A stretch of 64,000 nt of DNA from Atrina japonica. Its lineage: Eukaryota; Mollusca; Bivalvia; Pterioida; Pinnidae. Under the pieces are notes generated by a model. That model searched no databases. It had not been told where the DNA came from and saw only the letters and a program-made list of their open reading frames with translations. Position 1 is the first letter of the stretch. Every line of letters begins with the position of its first letter. Positions 11,116 through 24,037 of the stretch are shown here, piece by piece. The position numbers and the translations under genes were made by a program. Location: positions 186,001 to 250,000 of the forward strand of contig BROG01000403.1 of assembly GCA_030159075.1 (NCBI GenBank), given 5' to 3'.

Positions 11116-12627
11116 CATATGATGGTTAGGAATTTTTTATGAATGATTTGTATGTTCATAATATAAGTCTGCCCATTTATAAGCCAGCCTATTTTTTATT
11201 TTATGAGGCAATGGTTATATAACTGATTTCATACACTAAATTTATGTTTGCAAAAAGCCAATAAAATACCTCAAGTATTTTTGCCTACTTTCATTTATTT
11301 ATTCAACCCCTCACCAAGTTTTGTATAAATTGTTCTTGACATTGTCAATTTCAGAAACAAAACCATTTCCCTCCATTTTCTTTTATATTTACTTCGTTCC
11401 CCAAATCGTTTCATTGGACTATTTTTTTTAAACAGATACCTCTAGCACTAAGATACCATTTTACGACATGATAATCCGACCCTTGAGAGCTTTTTTTTTT
11501 CTTTTTTGCGATAAAGGTCAAAACAATCTACCTGATCCTGACAGATCTACCTGTAATTTGAGAAAATCCAAAATGATTCACAACATTTTAAAACAACCTA
11601 TCCAAGCATTTGCCAGTTGTCTGTGTGACAGCATGGAGAGATGAACATTGAAGTTTAAACATCAAAAACAATCTTATTACATACCTGGAGCCTATATATA
11701 TATATCATACAAAGTAACAGAATTTATTGTCAATTTGTCTTCTGTTTCGAAATAAAAAAAGAAATTTATATTGGTGCCTTTGAATCATTGACATTTAAGA
11801 GGATTTAAAACAAATGTATAGCAGAAAATTAACGACGCAGTATAAACTCATATACAGTGTTGTCTGGTACATGTAACCGAGCTGTCGATTACAATGTCAT
11901 TTCTACGATACCATCAAGATATTGAAAGGTGTACATATCCTGTTTATAAAAAATCGTATAATCCTACTTGTCTATTTCAAATGACAGTCGCTTTTAACAA
12001 ATCGTTCATCAATTTATCATTCAAGAATCATTGTTATTACTTTTTTTTACTTGTTGTAGCATGTACCAAAAGATATATCTAAATACTGGTCAATTTGTAT
12101 TACAAATAAGACAGAAGCAGGGTTAATTGATCAGTGAATTGTCAGGTTGTACTGTAATTTAGACAGGAGGAAGATTATTTGGTTCGTGAGTGGTCAATTT
12201 GAATTGTAACTAAGACAGGGGCTGGGCTAATTGGCCAGTGAGTGGTAAATCTGTACTGTAACTAAGAGAGGAACAGGGTTAATTGGTCAATGAGTGGTCA
12301 GTTAGTACTGTACCTTGGACAATAGTCTATCTTATAAGTGACTGGTAAGGTTGTATCCTAACCTAGAGAAATAATTTCTGACTTAATGACCACCACATAG
12401 TGAGGCAGTTAAGTGTGATAAATAAGAGTAAGTGGTCAGTTTCCAAGGTAGCCAGGCAGTTGGTGCCGTAGGTCAAGAGTTCAAACCCCAGCAGAAGTCA
12501 TGTGAGTTTATATATGCCTTGCTATTTCTTTATTTGTGCTTGATATATTGTTATTTCCACACTGCATCCTCTGTGATCATTGGTCCATTGTAAATGTTCC
12601 ATGTTGTAGTGATAATTGTATGTATAC
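11116..12627. other. Intron 2 portion; weak tandem repeat
   Basis: 12100-12440 contains loosely repeated blocks with AATTGGTCAGTGAGTGGTCA and GTACTGTAACTAAGACAGG (about 60 bp period, decayed). No coding sequence recognised. Confidence 0.45.
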
Positions 12628-12950
12628 CAGGTTGGGAAAAATGTGCATCCAGACCAGGATCAAACCGAGAACTCTCTGAGCACTAGCTGAACACTCTTAC
12701 CAACTGAGCTATCTGGGCTGACACCCTCTGTACCTCTACACTCTCCCCCTTAACAACAGACCCCAGAAATCCACAAGACTCATTACACAGTGATTTGTTT
12801 GGTTGGGCATCAAAAGTAGCAGGTGGGGGAAAAATGAGTGGCCAGATCAGAATCGAACCCAGAACCTTCCAATCACTAGCTGGACACTCCTACCAACTGA
12901 GCTACATTAACAGTATCTGGGCAGACACCCTCTGCACCATTACATACATA
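12628..12950 (-). mobile_element. Two tandem tRNA-headed SINE-like copies (family D)
   Basis: Two reversed tRNA-like heads lie about 195 bp apart: CTCTTACCAACTGAGCTATC near 12690 and CTCCTACCAACTGAGCTACA near 12888. Each is preceded by a reversed B box (GATCAAACCGAGAAC and AATCGAACCCAGAAC) and followed by TCTGGGC(T/A)GACACCCTCTG. The heads look Thr- or Lys-like. They sit in the intron next to the exon at 13151. Confidence 0.6.
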
Positions 12951-13150
12951 TAAACTGAGAGACAGAGGTACAAGCCATTGACAAGGTACAAGGTAAGAAA
13001 AATAGATTCTGCTGCAAAAAAGTACTAGAAATAAGGCAGAAGAGAAGCCTTCTAGAATATCATTATGCAGAAGATTTCTAAATGAAGCTGATGATAGACA
13101 TTTACAGTCATAGTCAGACAAATGTTTATTACAGTAAGACATTCACATAC

Positions 13151-13231
13151 CTTAGTACGACATTGATGTGGTCATCCAAATCTCCATCGGAGTTGTTTGT
13201 TTCCGCTGCTGAAGATAAAGTAGTTGTACTC
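13151..13231 (-). CDS. KIF12-like: Kinesin exon 2: first shared exon, start of motor
   Basis: The exon is 81 nt. After one base that completes a split codon it reads STTTLSSAAETNNSDGD, then LDDHINVVL, and ends with two bases that become arginine after splicing. NVVLR joined to VRPL gives the canonical motor start. The acceptor is strong (CTCTTTCTTTCAG) and the donor is AAG then GTATGTG. No ATG lies within it, so translation must begin in an upstream exon ending in phase 2. Four such exons are present (see 21459, 24960, 36394 and 48518). Confidence 0.85.
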
Positions 13232-13655
13232 CTGAAAGAAAGAGACGAGTAGGCCATTACGATTGACAAACCTGGTGGAATAAAATCAATTACATAATAA
13301 CGCTGTCACTTTCTCAATTATAACATAATGTCTCAATTGTGTATTGAAGTCACTTTATAACTGAGGTCATTCTTTATAGAGCATTGAAGTGTAAACACAG
13401 GTGGATAAAGGTGAGCATTCATAAATTCGTATGTTCATTCTGGATATTTAAATATACAAGCTACTTTTTCTTTAATATTAGTTGTACTTTAAATGCCAAC
13501 ACAATGTTTGTATCAAGAAACTGAAAATTGGCAATGGCAGGGGAATTAGAGGCTGTACATGCTATAAGACCCACTTCAAAACAGGTTGAAAAACAACCCC
13601 TGTATTACAATGTCAACTCCAGTTTATTATTGATGATGTTAATGTAACTGAAATA

Positions 13656-13855
13656 CTGTATACAGGGATATTTTTCGCCCCATGTAATTTTCGCCCTAAT
13701 GCACTTGCAAACAGTTTTTCCCCTTTTTAAATTCGCCCAGACTTTTATTAGTAAAAATAAATGAGTTCACCATTTTGAATTCCCCCAGTTTTGAATTCGC
13801 CCACTAACGATGAGGGCGAATATAAAATGGGGGCGAAAATTTCCCTGTATACAGT
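13656..13855. mobile_element. TTCGCCC-type MITE
   Basis: ACTGTATACAGGGATATTTT then TCGCCCC at the left; the right end GGGGGCGAAAATTTCCCTGT then ATACAGT is its inverted copy. A diverged relative is at 28806-29046. Confidence 0.75.
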
Positions 13856-13929
13856 AATATTGATGTACAATAAAGATATCTCATTTATCAATGGAATGTC
13901 AGCTTCTATTTATCTTTGTTATTACTCAG

Positions 13930-14672
13930 TTGTTATAATGTCAACCACAGCTGATCAATGTTGTTGTGACAACCTCAGTGATCAACCGCAATTTATCATT
14001 ATGTCAACCTAAATTTAACATTGATATGATGTCAACCTCACATGATCAATATTATAATGTCAACCTCTGTTTATCATTATGTCAACCTAAGTTTAACATT
14101 GATATGATGTCAACCTCAATTGATCAATGTCATAAAGTCAACTTCACATGATCAATGTTAAAATGTCAACCTCAGTTTATCATTATGTCAACTTGTTTAA
14201 ACATTGCAAAAATGTCAACCACAGCTTGTCAATGTTATAATGTCAATCTTACTTTAACATTGATACAATGTCAACCTCAGTTGCTCAATTTTATAAAGTC
14301 AACCTCAGTTGATCGATGTTATAAAGTCAACCTCAGTTGATCAATGTTATAACATTGACCTCAGCTTATCATTGTTATAATGTTAACCTCCATTTAACAT
14401 TGATATGATGTCAACCTGAGTTGCTCAATGTTATAAAGTCACTCAGTTGCTCAATATTATAATGTTAACCTCAGTTTAACATTGATATGTCAACCTCAGT
14501 TGATCAATATTATAATGTCAACCTCATTTGCTCAATGTTATGAAGTCAACCTCATTTGATCAATGTTATAAAGTCTACCTCAGTTGATCAATGTTATAAT
14601 GTTAACCCCAATTTAACATTAAGATGAAGTCAACCTCAGTTTAACATTGAGATGATGTCAACCTCAAATAAT
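13930..14672. repeat. Degenerate ~28-bp tandem repeat field
   Basis: Repeated blocks of ATGTCAACCTCAGTTGATCA then ATGTTATA with many substitutions and shifts in spacing. About 25 units can be followed. Short open frames here are repeat artefacts. Confidence 0.8.
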
Positions 14673-15440
14673 ATTTTTTTTATATGCTGACATTCCTCTA
14701 ATATTGTTGTACAATAAAGATCTCTTGATTATCAAAATAAACTCAACTCCATTTGACATTAATTGAATTCTGTTTCATTACAAACATGTCAATGTTTGTC
14801 ATAAGAATAATGTCTACATTCATATTCATAAGTATAATGTCAACACTGATATTTATATTACCATAAAAATATCAATTATGATTCCCCATTTACTTCACAT
14901 ATACAGGTATATATCATATATAAATATAACCTTTTTTTAATATGTCAACTTTTTGACTTTTTAAATTAAATATCAATCCATTTCAGACTTATATTTTGTC
15001 ACTCAACCAATTTTCATAATTTAATCACTTGCAATGATTCATTTAATGTTTGACAGGTGGCCTTTAGTTCCAGGTTGACAAAAATCACAAGAAAATTGGT
15101 GTCCATTATGTAGCCTATAGCAACACATGTATATTTATATACCAATATGTTATAGTTTGATGTTAAGATGATCAGGTATCAAATCATGTACATTACAGTG
15201 CTGCCCAGCTAACTTGTTTACAGGTTTTCTAAAATTAGATCAGGCAATCAACCATCCTCAAAAAATGGCTGCTGAAAACAGTGTGACAAGCATTTTGTCC
15301 TGTATATCACTGGCTGTTAGCCGCATTAGACAGGTGACTGCTGGTTTAGGTATGTTTATATAGTGAAATTGATTGGGGAACAGAAACTGGCTGTTGAAGA
15401 TGAGTGACTGCTGAAAACAGGTGGCCTTTAAAGCAGGTTT

Positions 15441-15443
<3 letters not shown>
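14673..15443. other. Intron 1 portion, no recognised element
   Basis: Near the right end GTGACTGCTGAAAACAGGTG and AAAGCAGGTTTGACTA resemble the GGCCAC-family terminus; otherwise nothing seen. Confidence 0.4.
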
Positions 15444-15812
<369 letters not shown>

Positions 15813-16149
15813 GATACCTCTGTGTATTTAATATATTCTGATGTTATATACATTTCAAAAAATATCTATAAATAAGTTTCATTATACAAAATTCATTTGT
15901 ACAATTAGCATACTAATTAGAAACAAATAGTCAAGAAAGTGTTTAATAGGCCACTCCCCCTTTTCTACAGGTAAGCCAAACCAATTACTACATTTGAAGA
16001 ACTATATGCCTAGAGTCATTTCTGACAGAAAGTTAAAATGTTAACCACAGCCCATAGTGCATAATGACAGCTTCATTTTACAATATGTATACTAAAGGTT
16101 TATAGTATATGTACTGTGGGGAAAAGTTAAAACTAATAGACAGGATAAG

Positions 16150-16387
16150 ATACAGTGGAACCTATCTTATGAGACCATAATCTGAAAAGCACTTGTTAAA
16201 TAATCTTTTAATTCATCAACCCCTGAAAAACAATGGATTCTTCTGTAATCCAGTGACTCAGACAAGTCCAAGTATGTTTTTAGGGGTAAATGAGTTAAAT
16301 AAATTCTCTTTTTAGAGACCATCTGACTTGTAATATCACATTTCAGTGGCAGATGTGGTGGTCTCTCAAATCAGATTCCACTGTACT
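16150..16387. mobile_element. AGACCAC-family MITE with nested TTAA element
   Basis: Ends are TACAGTGGAACCTATCTTAT and CAAATCAGATTCCACTGTAC. The interior is interrupted at 16212-16294 by the TTAA-flanked element listed separately. Confidence 0.68.
16212..16294. mobile_element. TTAA-flanked MITE, copy 2, nested
   Basis: Same element, flanked by TTAA at 16208-16211 and 16295-16298. It is inserted in the AGACCAC-family MITE at 16150-16387, so it is the younger insertion. Confidence 0.75.
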
Positions 16388-17332
16388 TACATGGCTATGA
16401 CCAAGAATGACAGACAATAAAATACAGAGGTTTGATAGTCTTAATTTTTCCGAATTGTATGGAAAGAGGAATTCAAAGTCTACATATATAAGGGTATGTC
16501 CTATTAACTTCTGCGCAAACACAAGATGGAATTTACTATCACATAAAACCATTTTATTGCCAATTTGAATTCCTGTTCATATAAGTACCTTGTCAAAATC
16601 AATCCTTTGGTAATACCACATCAGCGATGTTTTTGATTTTATCAAATTTCCTTGTTCCTTAATTATGTTAAAATGTAAAATATGGAAATGATTGCTGTAG
16701 GCAATTTCAGAAGTCCATTTGCTTGTTCAAGTTTTGTTTCATTATGCATGATCTTTAAGTTAATTATTTGTCTTTTACAGCTAAAGATGTGTTATAATAA
16801 AATTATTTAAAGAAACTGCTTGCCGTTTTCCAATGGCAGAACATTTAACTCGCACGCGGAAGGTCCTAGATATCATTTCTGAGATTTTATTCTGGAACTC
16901 GGTCATATACTTAAGACAACGTATTGTCTGTTCTGTAACTATGGAAACTCCGAAAAAGAGTTTTTCAAATGACATATAAAAATGTGGTTGCAGGTAACGT
17001 CAAGTGTGGCACACTTGTGGTACTTCATCTTTAGCTGGTGGCATCTTCATACAGGTAAAAAATTGTCAGAACAGTAAACAACAAATACCGTTTTTAATAT
17101 TCGTTAAAGAAAATATTTGACTATCTTTTTCTTTTCCTGTAGCTATAGATTACAGTGAAATAGATTAATTGTAAGCCGCAAACCTCCGCCAAAACAAGAT
17201 TGCTAAGGAGCGCAACCTGACACCTGAATACCTGCCAAATATAAAGAACCCCTTAATCAGGGGAAGGCACTGAGGTGGGGGGAGGAGGTCAAAGGGAAGG
17301 AGGGGATCAAGAAATTATTGTTACCATACAAG

Positions 17333-17505
17333 ATGAACCAGTCTTGAGAGACCACCCCCATATGCCAAAAAAATGTGGTGTCACAGGACAGGTGGTCTCT
17401 CAAGAGTGGTTTTATCTAAAGGACCAGTGGTTTTCAAAATGTGGTCTCAGAAAACATGTAGTCTTTCATGAGAGTGCTCTTTCAAGACAGGCACCACTGT
17501 ACATG
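17333..17505. mobile_element. AGACCAC-family MITE, degraded
   Basis: AACCAGTCTTGAGAGACCAC on the left and TCAAGACAGGCACCACTGTA on the right, with GACAGGTGGTCTCTCAAGAG inside. Confidence 0.55.
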
Positions 17506-17684
17506 CATATAACATGTACAGTATAAAAAACAAATTTATTAATAACATTTGTGGGCACCTTATGTTTTAAGTTGATTTCACTTTCAACCATATCACAAAT
17601 TTACTTCATGTACTTTAAAACTGTAGAATTGTTTTCAAAGGAAGGAATAAAAGCTTGTAAAACAGCATTGAAAACTATTGTAAA

Positions 17685-17767
17685 CTCATCAACCCTTGAA
17701 AAACAATGGACTCTGCTCTAAATCATTGATTTACACCAGTCCAAATGTGTCTTTAGGGGTGAATGAG
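17685..17767. mobile_element. TTAA-flanked MITE, copy 3
   Basis: CTCATCAACCCTTGAAAAAC to TTTAGGGGTGAATGAG. The flanks have decayed to TAAA and TCAA. Confidence 0.68.
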
Positions 17768-18199
17768 TCAAATGACAGAAAGAGGGAACCTGTTATATGT
17801 TTGTAACGAAATTCTGACCTCACTCTTTCATAACAATTTCTTTTCATCTTTAGAATTTTTCCAATTCAACACTTTTTATTCTACAAATCTGCAGGAAACT
17901 GCATATTTACATACACATGAAGTATGTAATGAAATAACGGATAATAACGGATATTTCGTCAATTGGTAAATGTCTGAAGTATGAATTGAACATGCAACAA
18001 TACAGCATATCCTGTGTCAATAGGCAATACAACAAAATTGAGTATAATGTAATTCACCATATTTAAATATTTAAAGTAACAATATTACAATTTGTAATGT
18101 GTGAATGAATGAAAGCAATTGTGAACATTGTGTCATCTCGAAATAAGCTTCGTACAGAACATCCTAGAACTACTGGTCCCAATATACTATCAAGTGTAT

Positions 18200-20135
18200 C
18201 TATCTCAATTTCTAGCAAATATGCCACACTGACACAGAACACCCTAAATCTACTGGTCCCAGCATAACATCAAGTGTATCTATCTCAATTTCTAGCAAAT
18301 ATGCCACACTGACACAGAACACCACAGAATAACTACTCCATACAGAACACCCTACAGATACTAACCCCAGCATATCATCAAGTGTATAACTACTCCATAC
18401 AGAACACCCTACAGATACCAGTCCCAGCATATCATCAAGTGTATAACTACTCCATACAGAACACCCTACAGATACTAACCCCAGCATATCATCAAGTGTA
18501 TCTATCTCAACTGCTGGTAACTACTCCATACAGAACATCCTACAGATACCAGTCCCAGCATATCATCAAGTGTATAACTACTCCATACGAACACCCAACA
18601 GATACTAACCCCAGCATATCATCAAGTGTATAACTACTCTCACAGAACACCCTACAGATACTAACCCCAGCATATCATCAAGTGTATAACTACTCCATAC
18701 AGAACACCCAACAGATACTAACCCCAGCATATCATCAAGTGTATAACTACTCTCACTGAACACCCTACAGATACTAACCCCAGCATATCATCGAGTGTAT
18801 AACTACTCCATACAGAACACCCTACAGATACTAACCCCAGCATATCATCGAGTGTATAACTACTCCACACAGAACACCCTACAGATACTAACCCCAGCAT
18901 AGCATCGAGTGTATAACTACTCCACACAGAACACCCTACAGATACTAACCCCAGCATATCATCAAGTGTATAACTACTCCACACAGAACACCCTACAGAT
19001 ACTAACCCCAGCATATCATCAAGTGTATAACTACTCCACACGGAACACCCTACAGATACTAACCCCAGCATATCATCAAGTGTATAACTACTCCACACAG
19101 AACACCCTACAGATACTAACCCCAGCATATCATCAAGTGTATAACTACTCCATACAGAACACCCTACAGATACTAACCCCAGCATATCATCAAGTGTATA
19201 ACTACTCCATACAGAACACCCTACAGATACCAGTCCCAGCATATCATCAAGTGTATAACTACTCCATACAGAACACCCTACAGATACTAACCCCAGCATA
19301 TCTACACCATACAGAACACCCTACAGATACTAACCCCAGCATATCACCAAGTGTATAACTACTCCATACAGAACACCCTACAGATACTAGTCCCAGCATA
19401 TCATCAAGTGTATAACTACTCCATACAGAACACCCTACAGATACTAACCCCAGCATATCATCAAGTGTATAACTACTCCATACAGAACACCCTACAGATA
19501 CTAACCCCAGCATATCATCAAGTGTATAACTACTCCACACAGAACACCCTACAGATACCAGTCCCAGCATATCATCAAGTGTATAACTACTCCATACAGA
19601 ACACCCTACAGATACTAACCCCAGCATATCATCAAGTGTATAACTACTCCACACAGAACACCCTACAGATACCAGTCCCAGCATATCATCAAGTGTATAA
19701 CTACTCCAGACAGAAGACCCTACAGATACTAACCCCAGCATATCATCAAGTGTATAACTACTCCATACAGAACACCCTACAGATACTAACCCCAGCATAT
19801 CATCAAGTGTATAACTACTCCATACAGAACACCCTACAGATACTAACCCCAGCATATCATCAAGTGTATAACTACTCCATACAGAACACCCTACAGATAC
19901 TAACCCCAGCATATCATCAAGTGTATAACTACTCCATACAGAACACCCTACAGATACTAACCCCAGCATATCATCAAGTGTATAACTACTCCATACAGAA
20001 CACCCTACAGATACTAACCCCAGCATAACTACTACATACAGAACACCCTACAGATACCAGTCCCAGCATATCATTAAGTGTATAACTACTCCATACAGAA
20101 CACCCTACAGATACTAACCCCAGCATATCATCAAT
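18200..20135. repeat. 57-bp minisatellite, about 30 copies
   Basis: Unit ACTACTCCATACAGAACACC, then CTACAGATACTAACCCCAGC, then ATATCATCAAGTGTATA. Most units differ by one or two bases (CACACAGA for CATACAGA, CCAGTCCCAGC for CTAACCCCAGC). The left end (18200-18330) has two longer, more diverged units with TATCTCAATTTCTAGCAAAT. Open frames of up to 255 codons on both strands result from the 57-bp (19-codon) period. It is intronic, between first exon A and the shared exon 2. Confidence 0.93.
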
Positions 20136-20159
20136 CTTATACTAGTTTTAATCTGACAC

Positions 20160-21110
20160 TCTTTATCATAGTGACAAAATTTCTGACATAAAATACATAA
20201 ACTGCTTTGTCATAGTGACAAGACAGATATTTGTCATACTGACAGTCTATATAACAGTGACATGTCTGACAGACTTAACTATAAGTTTAAAGTATATATT
20301 ATAATACTGACAGTCTACATGTCAGTGACAAGTCTGTTAAGCTTATTTATTTCATACGTTATAGGTGTTCCAAGTTAAAGTGGCACATCCGGGTAGATTC
20401 CAAAACCAAAATGATACCAAAAATAGGTTGAACAGGTAAAACATAACTGCCTTGCACGGACTCCATGCATTACCGAATCTCTAATACTTTTGTAGTGGTT
20501 TGCCATCCCTGTTATGATTTGATTTAAACTCGTTGTGTTTGTAAACATGTGTCAATTTACCTTGATACACCTGTTCTTTCTGTTTTGTCATATTGACAGT
20601 TTATATGACAACAATATTTCTGACAGGTTTATTCATATTAGATGTTATTAGTCTGTTTTGTTAAACTGACAGTTAATATAAAAGTGATATGTCTGACATG
20701 TATATTAATAAGTTACATGTCTGTTGTCATACTGACAGTTTATATAAGTGATATGTCTGACATGTTTATTAATAAATTATATGTCTGTTGTCATACTGAC
20801 ACTTTATATAAGTGACATGTCTGACATGTTTATTAATAAGTTACATGTCTGTTGTCATACTGACAGTTTATGTAAGTGATATGTTTGACATGTTTGTTTA
20901 TAAGTTACTAGTCTTGTCATACTGACAGTTTATATAAGTGACATGTCTGACATTTTTGTTTAAGTTACAAGTCTATTTTGTCATAGTCACATGTCTGACA
21001 GTTTTGTAAATAAGTTACATGTCTGTTTTGTCATACTGACAGTTCATATGACAATGATATATTTTTGTTGTCTTTACTGTCATCATGACAGTTTATATTA
21101 ATATAATGAC
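20160..21110. repeat. 64-65-bp tandem repeat field
   Basis: Units contain GTGACATGTCTGACATGTTT, ATTAATAAGTTACATGTCTG and TTGTCATACTGACAGTTTAT. The best-preserved stretch is 20640-20960, where the period is 64-65 bp. The flanks are more diverged, and an unrelated repeat (20367-20480) interrupts it. Confidence 0.8.
20367..20480 (-). repeat. Dispersed repeat (family CCGGATGTGCCA), reverse copy
   Basis: AAGTGGCACATCCGGGTAGA is the reverse complement of the core found at 22905-22950 and, weaker, at 4360-4395. Confidence 0.55.
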
Positions 21111-21458
21111 GTGTTCGACTGGTATGCTACCCAATTTTTATGATCTATGACTTTATCATCGTCACTAACACAGCCATTTTCATTTGTCTGATTTGGGAAA
21201 CGTTTAACATTATTGAGAATGTTTGATCTGACCTCAACCTACTTACGATGCGTCAATCAGGTTAATTCACCCTACTTATATATGTAGCTATGTATCAGCA
21301 ATACTATCTATTTTTTTTTTAATCTAAGATTTAGCAATGCACTTGAAATGATGAATTGACATAGTCTGGAGAACGACAACATTTAGATTTGAAGTGCTCT
21401 CCACATATAGCGTTCTTACGTGATAACGTCTGTCACACACTGACGATATGGATCTCAC

Positions 21459-21556
21459 CTGACATCCGAATAGTAAGACAGCGAGGAACTGCCACAATGA
21501 CTGAATAAATCCAGAGCCATGGACTCGCATAAACTTGATCCATCGTCATATTCCAT
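21459..21556 (-). CDS. KIF12-like: Candidate alternative first exon A (33-residue N-terminus)
   Basis: The segment is 98 nt, with ATG at 21556 and donor AG then GTGAGATCC, ending in phase 2. It encodes MEYDDGSSLCESMALDLF and then SHCGSSSLSYYSDV plus a split arginine. The in-frame sequence stays open for about 78 nt upstream to a TAG with no other ATG. The other two frames are open here too, including a hydrophobic one starting MEWINLV, but only this frame has the phase required by the exon at 13231. The Ser/Asp-rich composition resembles the start of the shared exon. This is the weakest of the four first exons. Confidence 0.5.
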
Positions 21557-22147
21557 AACGGAAATAAAGTCACTCCAAATATTAAAAAAATCACCAAATT
21601 TATCCACTCCATAAAATGCCAAATACCACAAACCCTACAACACTGTTCATGTGAAACGTGTGTACATACAACAAATTAGGAGAAATTCATTTCGGTGTAA
21701 TTTGTATTTAGATTAAGTTGTGTCCACCTATAGAAAGAGTTATTTGTTATCAGAAGTTTGACTCGATATTTTAAATGATTTTGTCCTTAAATTCAGATAC
21801 ATTACATACGACGTGTAGATAAGTCAAAACCAACAAGACTGCATTTAAACACACAGGTATTTGTTATATTAAAGTAGGATTTGTCAAACGTAAATAAGAA
21901 AGACTTCCGATCAATTCATTTAATAAGTTTTTCCACAATTGTAAGTTTTAATATTGCCCGCATAAATCACCCTTTCCATTGAAGTCATAACGATATTACT
22001 TAAAGCCATTATACAAATAGATCTTCTTTAATAGTGCAGACGATATATGAATGGTGTAAAAATATTAAAAAGATAGTTTAGGCTTTTGTGCACACGTGCG
22101 TCATGTGACATTAGTCGATGCTCATCCCTCGAGTCTTCGATATATTG

Positions 22148-22378
22148 TGGGTCCTCTGTGGCCATGTGGTTAGAGCATCGCGTTTTAAATCATTATAAAG
22201 TACAATGTATCTCATTTCTGGTCAGCGCAGGTTCGAACCCTGCTGGCACCTTGGCTGATTTTGTGAGATTTTTTTCCAGTTTACTTGCGGAAGGCCGGTT
22301 GTCCCTGCCCGGGTACATAGTAAAAATGGCCGCCACCATATAACTGAAAAAAGAATTGTTGAGTGTGGCCATATTGTA
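22148..22378 (+). mobile_element. SINE family B (Leu-tRNA-like head)
   Basis: The head reads GTGGCCATGTGGTTAGAGCA, then a B box GGTTCGAACCC. The body carries CCAGTTTACTTGCGGAAGGC and ends with the sequence that includes GTTGAGTGTGGC. Relatives lie at 24435, 38968 and 52228, with a fragment at 9673. Confidence 0.75.
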
Positions 22379-22839
22379 TATATTGTAGCCATACGGAAAC
22401 ACAGCGGTCAAGGGAAGGGCGTCATCATATTACATACCAAAACGTATTCTATATAAATATCGGGGTACAGAAGTTCCACCAAATTATCATACTTCTTGGA
22501 CCCATGCGAACAATATTGATTATTTGTCCTGAATGTTGTACAAATTAATCTGTTCTATAGTCTCCATCTTTTTTTTTCCATCTCAAAATGATGAAAATTA
22601 ATCGCGCCATCTGTCTTTTCCTGGTCCCTACATTGTTTCGGATCCCTTCTTGCAATGAGACCCCTTGATACACAGAATACCTTGACTTGGGAAGATGTCT
22701 GTTGCCGTTTGTCTTATTTACATATCAAATATATCTGTGCAACCACTGAATAATATATGTAGGTCTACCAAGATACAGTGACACGTCTTTACAAAGGCGA
22801 GTCTAAATTAGATGATTACAGGGGTGACGGGGTACTTGT

Positions 22840-22960
22840 CAAAGTAAAATGGTTACCTGTACACCCCTATTTAGGAAAATATACAGTATTTTTTTTTTGG
22901 TTTCTAATGGAACCCGGATGTGCCACTTTATCTTGGTAGACCTATACAAATATCGTGTTT
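22840..22960 (+). repeat. Dispersed repeat (family CCGGATGTGCCA)
   Basis: TACCTGTACACCCCTATTTA and ACCCGGATGTGCCACTTTAT then CTTGGTAGA recur at 4305-4395 (ACCTGTACACCCCTTTTTAT, CTTGGTAGAACAG). Confidence 0.6.
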
Positions 22961-23159
22961 ATATTCCATTCTACCGAAGACAAATTAGATGTTTTTTTAT
23001 ATGTAACTTTTGTTTACGTCAAGAAGTACATGGGGTATAAAACTTCAATAAACACACAAAGGTCTTCAAATCTAGACTACGACTTAATGTAAAATGACAC
23101 AACATACCATATAATGCGCATATATATTGTTTTAAAGTCAATAGCTGACATATTAAATG

Positions 23160-23441
23160 TTTGTTTGTTTATTGTTGTTTAACGTCCCACTCAAGAATCT
23201 TTCGCTCATATGGAGACATCACCAATTGCCGGTGAAGGGCTTCAAATTTGGTCTATGTTCGGCACTTACAGCCATTGAGCAGTGAGGGTTCTTTAACGTG
23301 CCGACACCTACTGTGTGACACACCTCGGTTTTTTCTCTATCATCCGAAGGACAGGAAACCAACCTGCCGCCGGCTGGACTCGAACTCACGGCCACACGAT
23401 CAAGAGTCGAGCGCGCTACCAACTGAGCCAGCCCGGCTTTC
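23160..23441 (-). mobile_element. SINE family A, reverse copy
   Basis: The (GTTT)n end comes first on the plus strand, then the body (GTTCTTTAACGTGCCGACAC) and a reversed tRNA-like head ending GAGCGCGCTACCAACTGAGC. It is flanked by near-identical GACATATTAAATG and GACAAATTAAATG, a probable target duplication with one mismatch. Open frames through it on both strands are shadows. Confidence 0.82.
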
Positions 23442-23584
23442 GACAAATTAAATGCACACATACAAGTTTCAGGAGGACGATTCACATGCGGCAGTAAATT
23501 AACGAGCAAATATAGAGATACCAAGGATCTAACACGCACGTAATACAGAAGTGAAAAATAAACAATTATCAACTTCATTTGAGG

Positions 23585-23682
23585 TTAATACGTGGTGTAA
23601 TCAACCCAAGAAAGTGATATTTTCCCGAAGTCGAAGGCCTCGAGAAAATATCGCTTTCTTGGATTGATAACTCCATGTATTA
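23585..23682. repeat. Hairpin, 40-bp arms
   Basis: TTAATACGTGGTGTAATCAA and following to 23624 pairs with 23643-23682, 35 of 40 positions by eye, with an 18-nt loop. Probably a small MITE remnant. Confidence 0.75.
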
Positions 23683-24037
23683 ATCGAAAATGAGGTCGTT
23701 AATTATCTTATTACATGACATTTAATCAGTTTGACACCGGTGCCAATGTGTAAATCTCGCAAATATCAACAAGAGTGTGGGGGTCTAGCCATGTATTGTG
23801 ATCTTATTAAGGATGAACAACTAAAATACAACCGATTTAAACTGCTAAATGTGTTGCAAGACTAGTATTTTTAGAATCCTTCTCTTCCAATAATGTCAAG
23901 TGGATTGTTATATCAACCTACTAAGCGATCTAAGGGTTAATACAGCGATAAGTATGAAACGAGCCAATCAGAAACTAGATAAGAGAGTTATTAGACAGAT
24001 AAAAACAACGCTTTATCCTTAGATCAGATGAAACCTC

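Noticed and set aside
12640..12910. Two tRNA genes on the minus strand
   Set aside because: Heads are tRNA-like, but the flanking sequence is repeated with them at a 195-bp spacing, so they are SINE-derived.
18212..20028. Open frames of 149-255 codons on both strands resembling repetitive secreted proteins
   Set aside because: Explained by the 57-bp (19-codon) period; no start context, signal peptide or splice structure.
21455..21605. Hydrophobic minus-strand frame starting MEWINLVIFLIFGV as the true frame of first exon A
   Set aside because: It would reach the donor in phase 1, which does not match the exon at 13231; the MEYDDGSS frame matches. It could still be an upstream ORF.
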